Shown here: positions 1 to 7,144 of the stretch, in pieces | Position numbering within the stretch: the stretch's first letter is position 1 | How the letters are laid out: each line of letters begins with the position of its first letter | NCBI GenBank assembly: GCA_002502785.1 | Contig: DAQG01000120.1 | Coordinates: forward strand, 1 to 23,681 | Reading direction: 5' to 3' | Length of the DNA: 23,681 bases | Source of the DNA: Methanothrix harundinacea | Lineage (GTDB): Archaea > Halobacteriota > Methanosarcinia > Methanotrichales > Methanotrichaceae | Notes under the pieces: model-generated | What the model was told of the DNA's origin: nothing | The model's database searches: none | What the model saw: the letters and a program-made list of their open reading frames with translations, nothing else | Program-made: the position numbers and the translations under genes

Positions 1-8
1 TAATTAGG

Positions 9-36
9 TTTTTCGAAATCCTTCAGTATCGAAAAA
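9..36. repeat. hairpin / inverted-repeat end at window edge
   Basis: TTTTTCGA (9-16) is perfectly complementary to TCGAAAAA (29-36) around a 12-base loop. The left half with its flank (about 5-29) matches the right arm of the inverted-repeat element at 20653-20677. It is followed by an AT-rich stretch with a TATA-like AAATATATAATG at 35-46. I see no gene in bases 1-138. The element may be one end of a small non-autonomous mobile element, but the other end would lie outside the window. Confidence 0.4.
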
Positions 37-138
37 TATATAATGATGGTTAATCCGCAGAATAAGGCGAAAGAGTATTTTTTAAAATAAATATCATGGA
101 CATCACATGACGAAAAATTAGATTATACGATCTACTGT

Positions 139-726
139 TCACACCTCGCACTCCGCCAGGATCTCCCCCGCGAGCTTTCTCATCCTCTCCTCGCCGGCGA
201 ACTCCCCCACCAGCCGGAGGGCGAACTCCATCGCCGTGCCCACGGCCTTGCTGGTGATGAGCTTCCCGGAGATCACCACCCGGTCGTCTGAGTACTGATC
301 GTCCTTCAGGGCCCATCGTCCGGCGGGGTTGATCGTCGCCCTCCTCCCCTCCAAGACCCCGGCCCTGATCAGAACCGAGGGACCGCCACATATGGCGGCA
401 ACGTACTTTCCCGCACCGTCCATCCGGCGGACGAGATCGATGACCTGTTCGTCCTCGCTCAGGTTCACAAAGCCCGGGAGGCCTCCGGGCAGGACGACGG
501 CGTCGAACTCTTCGGGGTCGATATCGTCGATGACTGTGTCCGGGACGACTCTAATCCTGTGGGACCCCTCGACGGGTCCGATCTCTGTGTCAGCATCGAT
601 CCCCCTTCTCTTTCCGAGGCTTGCGGTCACCACCTCCACATCGGCACGTCTAAGGATGTCGACTATCGTTACAAACTCGATCTCTTCAAAGCCCTCTGCC
701 ATGGGAACGACGACCTTCATGCGCAT
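139..726 (-). CDS. DJ-1/PfpI family protein (YajL/DJ-1-like)
   Basis: A 195-residue protein of the DJ-1/PfpI class I glutamine amidotransferase-like fold, close to the usual 180-200 residues. The N-terminal EGFEEIE (residues 11-17) supplies the conserved Glu (E17), and AICGGP (111-116) carries the nucleophile Cys113. The C-terminal stretch with NPAGRW and ITSKAVGTAMEFAL matches the DJ-1/YajL subgroup. Family members act as chaperones, glyoxalases or deglycases, or in oxidative stress; which applies here cannot be read from sequence. Two start codons lie six bases apart (726 and 720). GAGGTG is correctly spaced for the first and GGAGG for the second, so the product is 195 or 193 residues. It has its own TATA element upstream and appears monocistronic. 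Confidence 0.88.
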   Translation of the reverse strand: MRMKVVVPMAEGFEEIEFVTIVDILRRADVEVVTASLGKRRGIDADTEIGPVEGSHRIRVVPDTVIDDIDPEEFDAVVLPGGLPGFVNLSEDEQVIDLVRRMDGAGKYVAAICGGPSVLIRAGVLEGRRATINPAGRWALKDDQYSDDRVVISGKLITSKAVGTAMEFALRLVGEFAGEERMRKLAGEILAECEV

Positions 727-776
727 CCTCCTCCACCTCTCATCCTCTCGGTCTGCTGGCGAGGTGCTTTGGCATC

Positions 777-791
777 AAATTTATTATAACT
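777..791 (-). promoter_or_regulatory. TATA-box promoter of the DJ-1 gene
   Basis: Read on the minus strand, AGTTATAATAAATTT is an archaeal TATA element about 55 bases upstream of the DJ-1 start. This implies a leader of roughly 30 bases containing the GAGGTGGAGGAGG ribosome-binding region. It lies in the 174-base gap between the DJ-1 start and the end of the methyltransferase gene. Confidence 0.5.
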
Positions 792-900
792 TTCCTGGAG
801 GATGAAGTTGGCCGATGGACCGTTCGGGAATTGGGTCGTCATGCGAACAGACGTTGTAAACGGACGTTTAAAGGGACTGCCTTTTGGGAAGCATCACCCG

Positions 901-1713
901 TCACAATTTCTCCAGATCGAAGACCCACCGGCTCACGCCCGGGGCGACGTTCCCGCACCGGCGGTGAAACTCGACCTCAAAGCCCTTCTCCTCGTACTCT
1001 TTTATGAGTCCCTCAATCTGGTGACGTTTCTTGAAGGTGTAAAAGTGGATGGCACCATTCGGCTTTAAGATTGGGCTTATTGAATCGAGGATCTCGTCCC
1101 TCCCGTAGGGGGTCGGGACCACGGCCCGATCGAACTTCATCTCCGGGCCATTCTGTTTCAGAACGCCACAAAACGCAAAGGCGTCGCAGTTGACGGTGTC
1201 GACGTTCCCATTGACCCGGTTCAGCTTCGAGTTCTCCGCCAGCCACCTGCATGCCTCGGCATTTATTTCCAGGGCCAAGACTCTCGCACCAGCGGCGGCG
1301 ATGGGGATGGCGAAGGGGCCGACGTCGGAGAAGGGGACGATCACCCGCTCCCCGGGCCTCGCCTTCGATGCAACCCGCCTTCTCTCGTGGCCGAGACGGG
1401 GATTGAAGAAGACCCTGGCGACGTCGAACCTGTAAGCGAAGCCAAACTCCCGGTGACAGATGACGGTCCCGCCGCCCGCAAGAACCTCGAATCCTGCGAC
1501 CCGTTTTTCGCCTTCGAGCTTTGAGACCTTGTTGAGGACGGTTTTGACGTTTTTGTGGCTGGAGATTATCGACTCTCCTATCTTTTTCTTCTGGTCTTCT
1601 AGCTCCGAAGGGATCGAGAGTATGGCCACTTCGCCGACAAGGGAAAAGTGGCTTGGGACCAGATCCCGCTTATCGTCGGGGACGATGCCAAGGAGTTCAT
1701 CTCTCAGCCTCAT
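901..1713 (-). CDS. Trm5/Tyw2-like (Met-10+ type) SAM-dependent methyltransferase
   Basis: A 270-residue class I SAM methyltransferase resembling the archaeal Trm5/Taw2 group that modifies tRNA position 37 (m1G or wyosine side chain). Visible marks are the FNPRLGHERRR entry motif (residues 103-113), a motif I variant FSDVGPFAIP (128-137) and the acidic end of strand 2 at E149 (ALEIN). In place of the Trm5 NLP-type motif it has VVPTPYG (198-204), with no Asn. It may therefore be a Trm5 paralogue with another target, or Taw2-like. The start has AGGAG seven bases upstream. It begins 21 bases after the LLM oxidoreductase stop, suggesting co-transcription. Confidence 0.72.
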   Translation of the reverse strand: MRLRDELLGIVPDDKRDLVPSHFSLVGEVAILSIPSELEDQKKKIGESIISSHKNVKTVLNKVSKLEGEKRVAGFEVLAGGGTVICHREFGFAYRFDVARVFFNPRLGHERRRVASKARPGERVIVPFSDVGPFAIPIAAAGARVLALEINAEACRWLAENSKLNRVNGNVDTVNCDAFAFCGVLKQNGPEMKFDRAVVPTPYGRDEILDSISPILKPNGAIHFYTFKKRHQIEGLIKEYEEKGFEVEFHRRCGNVAPGVSRWVFDLEKL

Positions 1714-1734
1714 CGCAATCTCCTGAAGCCCGAA

Positions 1735-2622
1735 CTAAACCCTCGGCGGCCCGCATCTCACCCTCGCCCTCATATCCTCGACGGGCCAATCCCCTTCCCA
1801 CCTCCAGCCGAAGCTCAAGGGATCGATCGTCTCCAGCCACCAGGTGGCGCCCACCTCCTGGCGGGCCGAGATCGTTTTCGCATCTTTTTCCGGGTCCACG
1901 CCAGATGTGCGACCGCTCGCCACGACGTCGAAGAAGCGGTCGTCCCCGGCAGGTCTGTGCTCCCTGGTGTAGTCGGCGATCTCCTTGAGGTCTTCGGGGG
2001 CGATCATCCCTCCTAGCTCCATTCCCGCCTTAACGGGAATGACACCGTCCCAGCGGGCTGCCCTTCTGAAGGGGCGTAGGTTCGGCCAGGTTCCTCCAAC
2101 CCATATTGGAATTCTTGGCACCTGGACCGGCGGCGGGAGAAATACGGCACTGCCATCCCGAAGGTCGCCCATCACTTTGTAATGCTTCCCAGAATGACTG
2201 AAGGGCTCACCGCTCCAGGCCTTAGTCAGGATCTCAAGCCCCTCGTCCAGCATCTCGCCTCTCCTCCTGATGTCGGACTCTTCACCCAGATAGTCCCAAT
2301 CCCAGGGTCCGGCTCCAATACCGACGCCAAGAATCAAACGGCCCCCAGAAAGGTGGTCTAGGGTGACCGTTTCCCTGGCGAGCTTCCAAGGCCGTCTCCG
2401 GGGGAGGGCCGTCACCATCGGCCCGAGACGGATTCTATCTGTTGAGACGGCGATTGCCGCCAGGGCGATCCACGGATCTCCGGCCGGTGCAGGGCCGAAG
2501 AGGACGTGATCCCAGAGGAAGAACCCGTCCCATCCCGCAGCCTCCGCCTCCACCGCCATCTCCACCAGAGTTCGGGGATGAGAGAGGGGTCCGATAGCCG
2601 GAACTGTTATGCCATACTGCAT
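1735..2622 (-). CDS. LLM-class flavin-dependent oxidoreductase
   Basis: A luciferase-like monooxygenase fold protein of 295 residues from the chosen ATG. Hallmarks are the GITVPAIGP opening strand, GWDGFFLWDHV, ETVTLDHLSGGRLILGVGIG (the typical loop before the flavin/F420 site) and PIWVGGTWP. Members use FMN or, in methanogens, often F420; the sequence does not settle which. A TTG start at 2664 would add 14 residues that look like untranslated sequence. ATG at 2622 is preceded by GGTGG at proper spacing and starts at the usual family position. It sits 70 bases after the iron-sulfur flavoprotein and 21 before the methyltransferase. The three probably form one redox-related transcription unit. 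Confidence 0.82.
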   Translation of the reverse strand: MQYGITVPAIGPLSHPRTLVEMAVEAEAAGWDGFFLWDHVLFGPAPAGDPWIALAAIAVSTDRIRLGPMVTALPRRRPWKLARETVTLDHLSGGRLILGVGIGAGPWDWDYLGEESDIRRRGEMLDEGLEILTKAWSGEPFSHSGKHYKVMGDLRDGSAVFLPPPVQVPRIPIWVGGTWPNLRPFRRAARWDGVIPVKAGMELGGMIAPEDLKEIADYTREHRPAGDDRFFDVVASGRTSGVDPEKDAKTISARQEVGATWWLETIDPLSFGWRWEGDWPVEDMRARVRCGPPRV

Positions 2623-2692
2623 GAACGCCACCTTTGGCCTGGTGCTGATAAAATCATCGAACAAAAACCGCCTGAATCGGACGTGGTATCCT

Positions 2693-3355
2693 TTACAGCC
2701 AGCCCATCTTCGTCCAGTGCTCGTACTCGTGGGTCCACTCGTCCTTGTTTGCGGTGATGATCTTTCCGAACCGATCTCTCATCATCTTGTGAATCTCCTC
2801 CTGCTCGACGTAGACGGTCTTGTTCTCGATGTCTGCAACCAGTGTCTGGCCGAGTTTGAAGGCCTTCTCCATCGCCTCCTCCATGCTCTTCGGGACGGCC
2901 ATGTCGGCTCCGGCGCTTCCGGCAGCGTTCGCCCCCATCGCTACCATGATCCTGTTGATGTAGTCTTCGACCTCCTGGTGGCCCTGGCTTCCGGCCGTCG
3001 AGACAGAGCATGCGTACTTTCCGAGGAGGAGCTGACAGTGGATCGCGTCGGACATCCTGTCGATCATGGTCTTCATCTGGGCCGTCACCGACCCGAAGTA
3101 GACCGGCGAGCCCAAAACGAGACCGTCGCTCGCCATGATCTCGTCGTAGACCGTCCCGAAATCGTCCTGGTGGACACACCTTCCCTTCTTGTAGCAGACG
3201 CCGCAGGCGTCGCAGTAGTCGATCTTCAGGCTGCACAGGTCGATGAGCTTCGTCTCAGCCCCTGCCTCCTTAGCCCCCTCCAAAACGGCCTCGACAAGCT
3301 TCATCGTCGTGCTTTTCGCCCCTCGAGGGCTCCCGTTGATTCCCAGGATCTTCAT
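2693..3355 (-). CDS. Isf-type iron-sulfur flavoprotein (NADPH-dependent FMN reductase-like)
   Basis: A 220-residue flavodoxin-like protein. The N-terminal KILGINGSPRGAKSTTMKL is the FMN phosphate-binding loop, and GSPVYFGSVTAQMKTMIDR is the second flavin contact. Between them lies C48-x2-C51-x2-C54-x5-C60, the compact cysteine motif of archaeal iron-sulfur flavoproteins (Isf), which bind a [4Fe-4S] cluster. Characterised Isf proteins pass electrons from ferredoxin to FMN and can reduce O2 or peroxide in methanogens; that role is inferred here. GGAGG precedes the ATG by ten bases. It is the first gene of the apparent minus-strand run with the LLM oxidoreductase and methyltransferase, with a clear TATA element just upstream. 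Confidence 0.87.
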   Translation of the reverse strand: MKILGINGSPRGAKSTTMKLVEAVLEGAKEAGAETKLIDLCSLKIDYCDACGVCYKKGRCVHQDDFGTVYDEIMASDGLVLGSPVYFGSVTAQMKTMIDRMSDAIHCQLLLGKYACSVSTAGSQGHQEVEDYINRIMVAMGANAAGSAGADMAVPKSMEEAMEKAFKLGQTLVADIENKTVYVEQEEIHKMMRDRFGKIITANKDEWTHEYEHWTKMGWL

Positions 3356-3386
3356 CCCAAATCATCCTCCATTCCATCCTGGGAAC

Positions 3387-3402
3387 TGTATAAATTTATA
3401 TC
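3387..3402 (-). promoter_or_regulatory. palindromic TATA element upstream of the flavoprotein gene
   Basis: TATAAATTTATA at 3389-3400 is a perfect 12-base palindrome about 35-45 bases upstream of the flavoprotein ATG, the right place for a promoter with a short leader. Because it is symmetric it could also fire toward the phosphorylase gene, but that start lies more than 120 bases away. Confidence 0.55.
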
Positions 3403-3524
3403 TGGCGATTGTGCATCGAACTGAAAACGGATAATTTTCGGATCAGTTCAATCCTCGAAAGCCAGATTGTCGGTATGCCATCTCGGTCCTGTGGGGTCAA
3501 ATTAAGTAGTTCGAACGCTAAATA

Positions 3525-5303
3525 GTGGTAAGAGTTGTGGTGAGAAGGAGCGAGGACGAAACTTCGAATGCTACATCGTCCTCGGGCAGCGGTCGAACGC
3601 GGAGGATGATCAAGTTGGAGAAATTGGGGGAAAATTCACAAGGAGCTCTGAGGGGAGAGACGATCGCCTACTTCTCGATGGAGATCGGCCTTGTGGAGGA
3701 GATCCCAACCTATGCGGGGGGCCTTGGCACCCTCGCCGGAGACACTGTCAGGTCGAGCGCCGATCTCGGGCTTCCTCTCGTCGCCGTCACCCTGATCTGC
3801 AAAGGAGGAAGCTTCCGGCAGGAGCTCGACTCCTGGGGAAAGCAGATCGAGCATCCTGTGGTGTGGGACCCCTCGGAGATGATGGAGAGGCTGCCGGAAA
3901 GGGCGAAGGTCCGGATCGGGAAGAGGGACATCAACATAGCGGCCTGGCAGTACGTTATCGAAAGCCCCACAGGCGGCACAGTCCCGGTCCTCTTCCTCGA
4001 CACCGATCTTGATGAGAACGCCCCGGTGGATAGAAAGATCACTGACGTCCTATACGGCGGGGACGAGCGGTACCGGTTGAAGCAGGAGATCGTCCTCGGG
4101 ATCGGAGGAGTGAGGATGCTGGATGCCCTGGGTTTTCGGATCAGAAAGTATCACATGAACGAGGGCCACTCAAGCCTCCTGGCTCTGGAGCTGTTGGAAC
4201 GGTGCGGCGGGGATCCGAAGCGAGTCCAAAAAAGGTGCGTCTTCACCACCCACACCCCAGTGGAGGCGGGCCACGACAGGTTCTCCTACGATCTCGTCAG
4301 TGAGCTGATCGAGGAAGGCGACAGAATCGAGATGCTTAAGAGGTTTGGAGGCAGCCAGAGGCTGAACATGACCCTCTTCGCCCTCAACCTGTCAAACTAC
4401 ATAAATGGCGTCGCAAAAAAGCACCGGGACGTTTCCAGCGCCATGTTTCCAGGCTACGTCATCCACTCGGTTACAAACGGCGTCCACTCCTACACCTGGA
4501 CCTGTCCCTCGTTCAGGGAACTGTACGACCGCTACCTTCCGGGCTGGGCGAACGAGCCCGAGCTTCTGGTGAGGGTTGACATAATCCCTGACGAGCTTAT
4601 GGTGGAGGCCCATGCTCGCGCAAAAAGGAAATTGATCGAATACGTCAACCAATCGACTGGGGCCGAGATGAAAACCGAGGTTTTGACTATCGGGTTTGCA
4701 AGAAGGGCGACAGAGTACAAGAGGCCAACCCTCCTCTTCTCGGACCTCAACCGGCTCAGGAGGATCAACTCCCGAGGCGATATCCAGATAATCATGGCGG
4801 GAAAGGCCCATCCCAAGGACCTCCAGGGAAAGAGGCTGATCGAGGAGATCTTCGGTCACGCAAAGGCCCTAAAAGGCGAGATCGAGGTGGCGTACCTGGA
4901 GAACTACGAGATGGATCTCGCGGCGAAGATGGTATCGGGGGTCGACGTCTGGTTGAACACTCCGCTTCGGCCCCGGGAGGCCTCGGGCACCAGCGGGATG
5001 AAGGCGGCCCACAACGGCGTCATAAACTTCAGCGTTCTTGACGGATGGTGGATCGAGGGGTGGATCGAGGGGGTGACCGGCTGGTCAATAGGTCCCGAAC
5101 CCGGCGAGGACCTAACCCCCGAGGAGGCGAGGCGAAGGGATATTGACGACCTCTACAGCAAGCTGGAGTACATAATCGTCCCGACGTTCTATCATCGAAA
5201 GGACGAGTGGGTCAGGATGATGAACAACTCGATAAGAACCATCGCTTACTACTTCAACAGTCACAGGATGATGAGAAGGTACGTCACAGAGGCTTACCTA
5301 TGA
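3525..5303 (+). CDS. alpha-glucan (glycogen/maltodextrin) phosphorylase, GT35 short archaeal type
   Basis: Phosphorolytic release of glucose-1-phosphate from alpha-1,4-glucan; cytosolic, for glycogen turnover. IAYFSMEIGLVEEIPTYAGG and LGTLAGDTVRSSADLGLP open the family core. HMNEGHSSLLALELLER and FTTHTPVEAGHDRF follow, and EASGTSGMKAAHNG carries the pyridoxal-phosphate lysine (K493 counted from the GTG). The length (592 or 565 residues) fits the shorter archaeal/bacterial subgroup, not the roughly 800-residue GlgP. The start is uncertain: GTG at 3525 has no visible ribosome site and adds a Ser/Arg-rich tail, whereas ATG at 3606 directly abuts GGAGG. The beta-helix gene follows about 27 bases downstream. 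Confidence 0.85.
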   Translation: MVRVVVRRSEDETSNATSSSGSGRTRRMIKLEKLGENSQGALRGETIAYFSMEIGLVEEIPTYAGGLGTLAGDTVRSSADLGLPLVAVTLICKGGSFRQELDSWGKQIEHPVVWDPSEMMERLPERAKVRIGKRDINIAAWQYVIESPTGGTVPVLFLDTDLDENAPVDRKITDVLYGGDERYRLKQEIVLGIGGVRMLDALGFRIRKYHMNEGHSSLLALELLERCGGDPKRVQKRCVFTTHTPVEAGHDRFSYDLVSELIEEGDRIEMLKRFGGSQRLNMTLFALNLSNYINGVAKKHRDVSSAMFPGYVIHSVTNGVHSYTWTCPSFRELYDRYLPGWANEPELLVRVDIIPDELMVEAHARAKRKLIEYVNQSTGAEMKTEVLTIGFARRATEYKRPTLLFSDLNRLRRINSRGDIQIIMAGKAHPKDLQGKRLIEEIFGHAKALKGEIEVAYLENYEMDLAAKMVSGVDVWLNTPLRPREASGTSGMKAAHNGVINFSVLDGWWIEGWIEGVTGWSIGPEPGEDLTPEEARRRDIDDLYSKLEYIIVPTFYHRKDEWVRMMNNSIRTIAYYFNSHRMMRRYVTEAYL

Positions 5304-5330
5304 TCTTTGGGAAATATTTCGAGGTGGCTT

Positions 5331-6044
5331 ATGACAGATATAGCTTTTAGATGGCTGATTCTGATCGTTTACTTGACCTCAACCCTGGCTCAGGGGGCGA
5401 CGGTGACGGTCTGCGCGGGAGGCTGCGACTACTCCAGCATCAAGGCCGCGATCTTCGCCGCGTCGCCGGGGGACGTCGTCCTTGTCCAGAGCGGCAGGTA
5501 CTATGACCATTTGAACATCCAAAAGAGTATCGTGCTTCGAGGGGTCGATACAGGGAAGGGCGTGCCGATCCTCGACGCCACAGGAAGCGGATGCCCCATC
5601 ACCATATCCGCCGACGGCGTTGTCGTCGAGGGGTCGAGGCTGATGAACGGTGGGCCCGATTCTGCCGGTATTCTGGTACTTTCAGACGAGAACGTCATCC
5701 GGAAAAACGACGCCAGCAACAACTACATCGGAATCCATCTCGTCGGAAGCAACAACTGCACCGTCCAGGGTAACTCAGCCTGCGGCAACCTGGAGTACGG
5801 GCTGCAGCTGGACGATTGCTCCGGGAACATGATCTATGAGAACGTCTTGATGAACAACTTCCTGGGGAACGCCTTCGACGACGGGACCAACTTCTGGGAG
5901 AACGACACCATCGGTAACCGGTACGGCGACTTCGACGATCCCGAAGAGGGGTGCACCGACGACAACCTCGACGGGATCTGCGATTCCAGCCGCGAAATTC
6001 CCGGAGGGGCGAACCTGGACAGGTTCCCCATGGCGGGCGGCTAG
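5331..6044 (+). CDS. exported NosD-like parallel beta-helix protein
   Basis: A 237-residue secreted protein. An N-terminal hydrophobic segment (WLILIVYLTSTLAQGA) looks like a signal peptide. Next is the SSIKAAIFAASPGDVVLVQSGRY entry strand common to right-handed beta-helix (CASH/NosD) proteins, then turns such as NVIRKNDASNNYIGIHLVGS and NCTVQGNSACGNLEYGLQL. The end, DDNLDGICDSS...DRFPM, is the Asp-rich calcium-like loop plus DRFPM close seen in methanogen surface proteins. Two cysteines near the mature N-terminus may form a disulfide. GAGGTGG lies just before the ATG at 5331, so I prefer it over TTG at 5307. It follows the phosphorylase by 27 bases and ends three bases before the molybdoenzyme GTG. 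Its ligand is unknown. Confidence 0.75.
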   Translation: MTDIAFRWLILIVYLTSTLAQGATVTVCAGGCDYSSIKAAIFAASPGDVVLVQSGRYYDHLNIQKSIVLRGVDTGKGVPILDATGSGCPITISADGVVVEGSRLMNGGPDSAGILVLSDENVIRKNDASNNYIGIHLVGSNNCTVQGNSACGNLEYGLQLDDCSGNMIYENVLMNNFLGNAFDDGTNFWENDTIGNRYGDFDDPEEGCTDDNLDGICDSSREIPGGANLDRFPMAGG

Positions 6045-6047
6045 ACT

Positions 6048-7035
6048 GTGGTCTTCGCCCCCCTCCACTGGGTTCCGTCCCTCATCGCCGCGATCCTGAC
6101 GATAGCCCTCGTCTTCACGAAAGGCAGGCCGTCTCACCGGATCATCGCCCGGGGGATAATCCTCTTTGGGCTTGTGGGCTTCTTTGGCTATCTCCAGAGG
6201 GGCGACTTTCACCTACTGGCCCTCGACCTTCATGCCTTCCACTCCTGGGCCGGTCTTGCCGCCCTTTTCCTCTCGGCATACGTCTTTTCGAGAAAGAAAA
6301 TCCTTCATCAAAACGAACCTGCTGGTCATTGCAACCTCGGTCGCGCCGCAGCCCTCCTCGCAGCTGTCGCCCTCACAACCGGCCTATCGATGCTGACGGG
6401 CTTGGCTCCCTCGGGCCCGGATGAGGGGGCGCCATCACCCACCAACCAGCTTCCGGCATCAAGCGATCTTCCTGAAATAGAGGCGGTCGAGTACGCCGGG
6501 ATGAAGCTTGCCCCTCTTTCTGAGCAGAGGAACAACGCCGTCGAGGGGACTCAGCGGATCGACCAGGAGACGTATCGGCTGAGGGTAACTGGACTCGTCG
6601 ATGAGGAGATCGAGATGAGCTACATTGATCTTCTCGATCTGCCCGCCTATTCTGAGTTTGCTCGGATGCCCTGCGTCGAAGGGTGGGGGTTTGACGCCAA
6701 GTGGACCGGCTTCAGGGCGACTGACCTTCTGAACGAAGCCGGCCTTCGGCCCGAGGCGACGTATGTTGTCTTCCACTCGGCCGACGACTACTCTACTAGG
6801 CCTGCCTCTCGACTACCTGAGGGTGGAGAAGATCCTCTTGGCCTACGGGATCAACGACGTCACCCTCCCCCCGGAGAGGGGCTTTCCCCTCCAGGTGGTG
6901 GCGAAGGGAAAGTACGGCTACAAGTGGGCGAAGTGGGTTACCGAGATCGAGGTGGTGGCCGAGGAGAGGAGGGGTTTCTGGGAGTCGAGGGGGTACAGCA
7001 ACAGTGCCAACGTCGGCGAGTTTCCCTTCGGCTGA
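6048..7035 (+). pseudogene. membrane-anchored MsrP/sulfite-oxidase-fold molybdoenzyme, frameshifted
   Basis: The N-terminus has four hydrophobic segments (about residues 8-24, 32-50, 63-81, 98-118) with several histidines (H7, H55, H62, H65), so heme binding is conceivable. The soluble part then has TYRLRVTGLVDEEIEMSY and MPCVEGWGFDAKWTG, where Cys209 is the expected molybdenum ligand of the sulfite oxidase/MsrP fold. After SADDYST the frame is lost; the expected continuation (LPLDYLRVEKILLAYGINDV to VGEFPFG, ending 7035) sits in the next frame. Removing one G at 6799-6800 restores a product of about 328 residues. The cause is either a real mutation or a base-calling error. The unshifted reading runs on to 7076. 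The GTG start is three bases after the beta-helix stop. The substrate is unknown. Confidence 0.72.
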
Positions 7036-7144
7036 GGGGCCTTGCTAAAGAGCGAATAGCAAGGAACGGAGAGTAAGAAGAAACAGAGAGGACTGGAATC
7101 GAGAGGAAGAAGGGAGGAAGAGAGAAGGAGAAAACGGCCCCTCA
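7033..7144. repeat. inverted repeat spanning both convergent stop codons, enclosing a purine tract
   Basis: TGAGGGGCC (7033-7041) and GGCCCCTCA (7136-7144) are perfect 9-base inverted repeats. The outer three bases of each are the stop codon of the plus-strand molybdoenzyme and of the minus-strand coiled-coil gene. Between them lie the hairpin and about 70 bases that are almost entirely purine on the plus strand (7061-7134). Confidence 0.45.
7040..7064. terminator. hairpin between convergent genes
   Basis: CCTTGCTA (7040-7047) pairs perfectly with TAGCAAGG (7057-7064) around a 9-base loop, immediately after the molybdoenzyme stop codon. It is followed by a purine-rich stretch, not a T-run, so it may act as an RNA 3'-end structure and not as an intrinsic terminator. 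Confidence 0.4.

Noticed and set aside
802..1068. 88-codon plus-strand ORF in the gap before the methyltransferase end
   Set aside because: Most of it is antisense to the methyltransferase C-terminus; no ribosome site or recognisable domain.
2609..3424. 271-codon plus-strand ORF opposite the iron-sulfur flavoprotein
   Set aside because: Antisense to a gene with clear motifs; no family features and a typical high-GC shadow composition.
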